From a virus: a stretch of DNA of 23,822 bases. Location: IMG/VR virus record IMGVR_UViG_3300042465_000917, positions 1 through 23,822 of that record. One strand, given 5' to 3'. The position numbers and the translations under genes are program-made. Below are positions 19,112 to 23,822 of the stretch, one piece after another; position 1 is the first letter of the stretch, and each line of letters opens with the position of its first letter. The notes under the pieces were generated by a model. The model saw nothing but the letters and a program-made list of their open reading frames with translations. It searched no databases and was not told the DNA's origin.

Positions 19112-20642
19112 GAACTTCACGACGCTGAGCAAGATTGAGCTAGAAGCTATGGCCAAAGCTTTGCCGCGCATGAGCGTCAAAGAAAAGATGGAGCTCTTTG
19201 AAGACTTAGAGCTTCGGGAGTCCCGCGCTAGACTACAGGCGGCTAAAACAAACATGCTGGGGTTCGCTACTGCCGTGTACCCCGGCTTTAAGATTGGCCC
19301 ACACCATAAAAAACTTGCCAAAATCTTTACAGATGTGGTTGAAGGTCGCAAGAAGCGCGTGATTATCAACATCGCGCCACGTATGGGTAAGTCTGAGTTC
19401 TCATCTTACCTGTTTCCTGCGTACTTTCTAGGTAAGTATCCTGAGAAGAAGATCATCATGGGCACGCACACTGCGGGTCTGTCAGAGGACTTTGGACGGC
19501 GCATACGTAACTTGATCGATTCTGATGAATACAGAGAAGTTTTCCCCCAAACTATGGTGGCAGATGACCAGAAAGCTGCCGGTAAGTGGTCTACAAGCGC
19601 TGGCGGTCAGTACTATGCTGCTGGTGTCGGGGGCGCTCTTGCTGGTCGTGGTGCTGATCTGTTCGTTATTGACGATCCTCACTCGGAGCAGGACGTAAAG
19701 TCCAACTCTCGACTCGCATTTGATACAGCTTGGTCTTGGTTCCAGACGGGCCCACTGCAGCGTCTGATGCCGGGCGGGGGGATTATCATTGTGATGACCC
19801 GTTGGTCGCTCCTAGACCTGACTGGGCGCCTGATTGATTACCAAACCAAGAACCCAGAGGCTGTGCCATGGGAGATTGTGGAGTTGCCGGCCATTTTGAA
19901 CGACGGGGACGAAGACGAGAAGTCCCTGTGGCCAGAGCAGTGGTCGCTTGAAGCGCTGAAATCAACAAAAGCCAGTATTGACCCGCGGTATTGGAATGCG
20001 CAGTACATGCAGCAGCCCACATCTGAGAACTCTGCCATCGTCAGCCGTAAGATGTGGCGTATTTGGGAGCCGGATGACCCGCCCAAGTGCGAGTACATAA
20101 TTCAGTCTTGGGATACGGCGTTTGAAACTAAGAACACATCCGACTATTCCGCCTGCACAACGTGGGGCATCTTCTACAACGAGGAAGAAAATGACTCGCC
20201 CCAACTTATCCTACTGGATGCGTTTAAAGATCGCATGGCTTTCCCTGAACTTAAGGTGGTGGCGCTTAAGCAGTACAAAGAGTGGGAACCCGACGCGTTC
20301 ATTGTGGAGAAAAAGGCATCTGGGGGGCCGTTGATTCAGGAACTCAGGGCGTTGGGCATACCTGTGCAGGAGTTCAGCCCATCACGCGGCAACGACAAGA
20401 TGGTGCGCGTCAACGCGGTTGCGGATTTGTTCAGTTCAGGTAAAGTCTGGGCACCCGACACACGCTGGGCACGGGAAGTGATTGAAGAGATGGCCGCGTT
20501 TCCAGTTGGGGAGCACGACGACTACGTGGACACGACAACACAGGCGCTGCTACGCTTTAGGCAAGGCGGCTTTATCAGTTTAGACACGGACGAGAAAGAC
20601 GATCTTGCGATCTTTCACCGCAGGAAACACGAATACTACTAG
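19101..20642 (+). CDS. Terminase large subunit
   Basis: This 513-residue protein is the ATP-driven packaging motor and headful or end-cutting nuclease. Walker A-like APRMGKSE (92-99), Walker B LFVIDDP (187-193) and the coupling motif MTRW (232-235) define the ATPase. The RNase H-like nuclease follows with WDTAFETKNTSDYSA (D338), LLDAFKDR (D373) and a distal EHDDYVDTTTQA acid cluster. Length and motif order are typical. ATG 19101 lies inside the end of the small-subunit gene and its ribosome site is weak (AGAAGATAAAG), so translation is probably coupled to the small subunit. A TTG at 19080 is in frame but lacks support. Confidence 0.95.
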   Translation: MKPENFTTLSKIELEAMAKALPRMSVKEKMELFEDLELRESRARLQAAKTNMLGFATAVYPGFKIGPHHKKLAKIFTDVVEGRKKRVIINIAPRMGKSEFSSYLFPAYFLGKYPEKKIIMGTHTAGLSEDFGRRIRNLIDSDEYREVFPQTMVADDQKAAGKWSTSAGGQYYAAGVGGALAGRGADLFVIDDPHSEQDVKSNSRLAFDTAWSWFQTGPLQRLMPGGGIIIVMTRWSLLDLTGRLIDYQTKNPEAVPWEIVELPAILNDGDEDEKSLWPEQWSLEALKSTKASIDPRYWNAQYMQQPTSENSAIVSRKMWRIWEPDDPPKCEYIIQSWDTAFETKNTSDYSACTTWGIFYNEEENDSPQLILLDAFKDRMAFPELKVVALKQYKEWEPDAFIVEKKASGGPLIQELRALGIPVQEFSPSRGNDKMVRVNAVADLFSSGKVWAPDTRWAREVIEEMAAFPVGEHDDYVDTTTQALLRFRQGGFISLDTDEKDDLAIFHRRKHEYY

Positions 20643-20650
20643 GACTACAC

Positions 20651-23146
20651 ATGGCAACGAACATCGACAAAGCGCTGTACCAACAACCTATGGGCATTGA
20701 CGCGCTGGGTGAACAGGAGTCTCCTCTTGAGATTGAGATTGTTGATCCCGAAGAAGTCACCATCGGCATGGACGGGATAGAGATTACTCTCACGCCCGGA
20801 GAAGACGACGATGAAGAAGGTTTTGACGATAACTTGGCCGAGTACATAAAAGACGGTGTCCTGCAGTCGCTGGCTGGTGACTTGGTGTCTGACATTGACA
20901 ATGACAAAAATGGCCGCAAGGATTGGGAGAAGACGTACGTTGATGGTCTGAAGCTGTTGGGTCTGCAGATAGAAGAACGCACAGAACCTTGGAACGGTGC
21001 ATGTGGTGTGTTCCACCCCATGATTACAGAAGCTGTTGTGCGCTTTCAAGCTGAGACAATCACTGAGACGTTCCCAGCCCAAGGGCCAGTGCGCAGCAAA
21101 CTCATCGGTAAAGAAACGCCAGAGATGAAAGAGATTGCGGCTAACATCGAAGAGGACATGAACTACGAGTTGACGGAAGTCATGACGGAGTACCGCGCTG
21201 AACACGAGCGCATGCTCTGGTCACTACCGGCCACAGGCTCAGCGTTTAAGAAGGTGTACTACGATCCCAATTTGGGACGTCAGGTGTCGATGTTTATTCC
21301 TGCGGAAGATATGTATCTGCCGTACGGTACAACGGATTTGGATACTTGCTACCGCATCACGCACGTCATGCGCAAGACCAAGAACGAGATCGTCAAGCTC
21401 CAACAAGTGGGCTTCTACGTTGACATTGAGTTGCCTGACTCACCCAAAGATTTGACAGACATTCAGAAAGCCAAGGACAAAGAGACTGGCTTTAGTGACT
21501 TAAACGACGACCGCTACACACTATACGAGTGCCACGTTGACTTGAACCTTGAAGGTTACGAAGACAAAGACGACGCAGACGAAGAGACCGGCATCATGTT
21601 GCCGTACGTTGTTACGTTGATTAAAGGCTCTAACGACATTCTGTCAATCCGCCGCAACTGGAAGGAAGAAGATGACCTCAGACTCAAGCGCCAGCACTTT
21701 GTGCACTACCAATATATTCCGGGTTTTGGAGCTTACGGCTTCGGGCTTTTCCACCTTATCGGAGGCTTTGCTAAATCCGCTACATCCCTCATGCGCCAGC
21801 TTGTCGATGCAGGAACACTCAGCAATCTGCCCGGCGGACTTAAGACACGGGGTCTGCGCATCAAAGGAGATGACACACCAATCGCACCCGGAGAGTTCCG
21901 TGATGTAGACGTTGGCTCGGGCACAATTCGTGACAACATCTTGCCTCTGCCGTACAAGGAGCCAAGCGCTACGCTGTTTAACTTGATGCAGACCATCGTT
22001 GATGAAGGCAGGCGTTTTGCCGCGACTGCTGACATGAAGGTGTCTGACATGTCTGCGCAGGCTCCTGTGGGAACCACACTTGCGCTGTTAGAGCGCCAGC
22101 TTAAGGTGATGACGGCTGTTCAGGCCCGTGTGCACTTTGCGCTGAAGCAAGAGTTCAAGCTCTTGAAGAACATCATTCGCGACTACACAGACCCAGACTA
22201 CAAGTACACGCCTGAGTACGGCACACGTAAAGCTAAGAAAGCTGACTACGACTTGGTGGACATCATCCCCGTGTCAGACCCCAATGCGGCCACCATGTCT
22301 CAGCGCGTTATCCAGTACCAAGCTGTGATCCAGATGGCGCAGATGGCTCCGGATATTTACAACTTGCCAGAATTGCACAGGGGGATGCTCAATGTCTTAG
22401 GCATCAAGAACGCTGAAAAACTTGTGCCAATTGAAGACGACCAGAAACCGACAGACCCTGTGCAGGAGAATCAAAACGCACTCAAGGGCAAGCCGATTAA
22501 AGCGTTCTTACACCAAGACCATCAGTCACATATCCAAGTGCACATGATGCTACTCCAAGACCCAATGATGCAACAGTTTATTGGCCAGAACCCACAGGCT
22601 CCCAAGATCATGGGCGCAATTACGGCGCACATTGCAGAGCACGTTGGTTACCAAATGCGCCAGCAGATCGAGCAGCAGTTGGGCATGCCCCTGCCTCCCG
22701 AAGACGAGAAGTTGCCACCGCAGATCGAGATTGCCTTGTCGGGCATGATGGCTCAAGCAGCGCAACAGGTGATGATGCAAAACCAAGCCAAGGCTGCACA
22801 ACAGCAGGCACAACAACAGATGCAAGACCCCGTCATGCAGTTGCAGATGCAGGAACTCCAACTCAAAGGTCAGGAACTTGAGTTAAAGAAACAAAAGATC
22901 ATGATGGACGCTGCTGCCAAGGCCGACGCACAGGCTCTGAAAGAGCAAGAAGTCAGCGGCAAACTGGAACTAGAGGCTCTTCGCACAGGTGCGCAAATAA
23001 AAGAGAGCGAATTCAAGCAACAGTTTGAACAAGAACGTGCCGGCCTCCAAATGGGCGCCGACATCGCAAAGAGTAAAGCCCAGATGGATTTACAAGCGCG
23101 TACTGCTGCGCTCTCAAACAGTAGAAACCAAGGTTCTAGAAAATGA
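20651..23146 (+). CDS. Portal protein
   Basis: This is an 831-residue protein. Position right after the large terminase, the acidic N-terminus and segments such as GVFHPMITEAVVRFQAETIT, HERMLWSLPATGSAFKKVYY and MYLPYG identify a portal of the kind found in short-tailed and some siphovirus-like phages. The dodecameric ring is the DNA entry channel. It is long for a portal. The last 130 or so residues are Gln/Lys/Ala-rich and fully helical (AKAAQQQAQQQMQD...), which would suit a coiled barrel like that of P22 gp1. The start ATG has AGGA about 8 nt upstream and the stop overlaps the next start (ATGA). Confidence 0.88.
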   Translation: MATNIDKALYQQPMGIDALGEQESPLEIEIVDPEEVTIGMDGIEITLTPGEDDDEEGFDDNLAEYIKDGVLQSLAGDLVSDIDNDKNGRKDWEKTYVDGLKLLGLQIEERTEPWNGACGVFHPMITEAVVRFQAETITETFPAQGPVRSKLIGKETPEMKEIAANIEEDMNYELTEVMTEYRAEHERMLWSLPATGSAFKKVYYDPNLGRQVSMFIPAEDMYLPYGTTDLDTCYRITHVMRKTKNEIVKLQQVGFYVDIELPDSPKDLTDIQKAKDKETGFSDLNDDRYTLYECHVDLNLEGYEDKDDADEETGIMLPYVVTLIKGSNDILSIRRNWKEEDDLRLKRQHFVHYQYIPGFGAYGFGLFHLIGGFAKSATSLMRQLVDAGTLSNLPGGLKTRGLRIKGDDTPIAPGEFRDVDVGSGTIRDNILPLPYKEPSATLFNLMQTIVDEGRRFAATADMKVSDMSAQAPVGTTLALLERQLKVMTAVQARVHFALKQEFKLLKNIIRDYTDPDYKYTPEYGTRKAKKADYDLVDIIPVSDPNAATMSQRVIQYQAVIQMAQMAPDIYNLPELHRGMLNVLGIKNAEKLVPIEDDQKPTDPVQENQNALKGKPIKAFLHQDHQSHIQVHMMLLQDPMMQQFIGQNPQAPKIMGAITAHIAEHVGYQMRQQIEQQLGMPLPPEDEKLPPQIEIALSGMMAQAAQQVMMQNQAKAAQQQAQQQMQDPVMQLQMQELQLKGQELELKKQKIMMDAAAKADAQALKEQEVSGKLELEALRTGAQIKESEFKQQFEQERAGLQMGADIAKSKAQMDLQARTAALSNSRNQGSRK

Positions 23147-23337
23147 TCCAAGACTTCGTACGCGTATTACGTGAAAAAATACGCACTGACATGAACAACT
23201 ACGCTGATGACTTGGCTGGTGGTTCGTGCCGTACTTTTGAAGAGTACCAAAAACTCTGCGGGATTATTCAGGGTCTAGCCCTCGCAGAGCGTTATTTACT
23301 TGACCTTGCACAGAAAGTTGAACAATCCGATGAGTGA
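23143..23337 (+). CDS. Small conserved protein downstream of portal
   Basis: This 64-residue helical protein begins MIQDFVRVLREKIRTDMNNY and contains SCRTFEEYQKLCGIIQGLAL. I recall similar small proteins next to portal genes of this phage type; function unknown, perhaps head assembly. The ATG overlaps the portal TGA, and the end overlaps the next gene by 8 nt. Confidence 0.75.
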   Translation: MIQDFVRVLREKIRTDMNNYADDLAGGSCRTFEEYQKLCGIIQGLALAERYLLDLAQKVEQSDE

Positions 23338-23761
23338 TCTTGATCTCTCCCCCGGTGCTCTTGCACTGCCTGAACCCATCCAGCCTCTGGATGCTCCTGA
23401 AGCTACTGATGAGCTAAAGGCCACGCAACTCCCAATCCCCACAGGTTGGAAGATTCTTTGCGCCGTGCCTGACATCTCTGAACGTATCGACGGTACAAGT
23501 CTGGACTTAGTCCGGCCTATTGAGGGTATGCGTCTTGAAGAAACAGCAACCACTGTGTTGTTTGTTTTAAAAGTCGGCCCCGACGCGTACAACGACACCG
23601 CCAAGTTTCCTAACGGAGCATGGTGTAAAGAGGGCGACTTTGTGTTAGTACGTACTTACTCCGGCACAAGATTTAAGATTTTTGGCAAGGAGTTTCGTCT
23701 CATCAACGACGACCAAGTTGATGCTGTTGTGCAAGACCCCCGCGGCTTAACCCGCGCTTGA
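23330..23761 (+). CDS. GroES-like (Cpn10 fold) protein
   Basis: This is a 143-residue protein. After a disordered acidic N-terminus (1-35), residues 38-135 show the co-chaperonin pattern: PTGWKILCAVP, then VLFVLKVGPDAYND (77-90), GAWCKEGDFVLVRTYSGTRF (96-115) and FRLINDDQVDAVV (122-134), comparable with the G-D-x-V-x-F/V...G and I-x-D-D-x-V parts of GroES. Phage GroES homologues such as T4 gp31 help the host GroEL fold the major capsid protein, and its place between portal and the (unseen) capsid gene fits. The longer in-frame start at 23300 is rejected; ATG 23330 lies in the overlap with the previous gene. Confidence 0.72.
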   Translation: MSDLDLSPGALALPEPIQPLDAPEATDELKATQLPIPTGWKILCAVPDISERIDGTSLDLVRPIEGMRLEETATTVLFVLKVGPDAYNDTAKFPNGAWCKEGDFVLVRTYSGTRFKIFGKEFRLINDDQVDAVVQDPRGLTRA

Positions 23762-23771
23762 AAGGAAGAAT

Positions 23772-23822
23772 ATGGCTGAACCGTACAAGTTCCCCGACGA
23801 AGTCGAGGATAAAAAGACATCA
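23772..23822 (+). CDS. Start of next late gene (partial)
   Basis: Seventeen codons beginning MAEPYKFPDEVEDKKTS, open at the window edge. AAAGGAAG lies just before the ATG, and the gap to the previous stop is 10 nt. Position after portal and GroES-like genes suggests a head-assembly protein, but too little is visible to name it. Confidence 0.7.
   Translation, partial: MAEPYKFPDEVEDKKTS

Noticed and set aside
23786-23796. ACAAGTTCCCC near the right end as another palindrome copy
   Set aside because: Only the right arm is present; the left arm GGGGAAC is missing and the bases are ordinary coding sequence (YKFPDE).

Overview
The window is part of a tailed double-stranded DNA bacteriophage genome (Caudoviricetes). 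The evidence is a terminase pair followed by a very large portal gene, a phage-type family A DNA polymerase with an SNF2-like helicase and several small nucleases, tight ATGA-type gene overlaps, and almost no non-coding DNA. The host cannot be read from the sequence. Strong AAGGAG ribosome binding sites, a sigma70-like promoter and moderate GC content fit a proteobacterial host, and the gene set resembles uncultured freshwater phages as I remember them. No integrase, capsid, tail or lysis gene is recognisable here.

Layout. From 1 to about 18.06 kb every gene lies on the minus strand and reads leftward. Nearest the divergence point are small unknown genes (14.9-18.06 kb). Next come a large amidoligase-like gene (12978-15068) and a class II glutamine amidotransferase (11812-12918). 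A run of small genes follows (8.15-11.76 kb), including a VRR-NUC nuclease, zinc-binding microproteins and two tiny membrane proteins. The replication core (1-8.16 kb) holds a PolA with Leu at the Pol762 position, a HExxH protein, a Cas4/RecB-like Fe-S nuclease, an HNH-like protein, an SNF2-type helicase, a probable ssDNA-binding protein, a helix-turn-helix protein and an archaeo-eukaryotic-type primase cut by the window edge. A divergent control region occupies 18.06-18.45 kb. From there the rightward late module starts: small and large terminase, portal, a small conserved protein, a GroES-like protein, and the first codons of the next gene.

Two gene-free stretches exceed 300 bases. One is 16895-17258, with a 40-bp A+T tract, a tetranucleotide repeat and a cluster of short palindromes; it is a candidate replication origin or control region. 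The other is 18061-18451, the divergent region with a sigma70-like rightward promoter.

Most unusual points. (1) A 16-bp hairpin, GGGGAAC-(AA or TT)-GTTCCCC, occurs seven times exactly plus once with paired compensatory changes. It is confined to 10.2-18.1 kb, mostly just after stop codons, and three copies lie in coding sequence in the same reading phase. (2) The glutamine amidotransferase and amidoligase genes are adjacent, suggesting a phage peptide or amide modification system. (3) Two small proteins end in sliding-clamp-binding-like peptides (QLDLF, QLNLPF). (4) A 30-codon membrane microprotein gene lies at 10583-10675. (5) Several genes, including the DNA polymerase, can only start at TTG.
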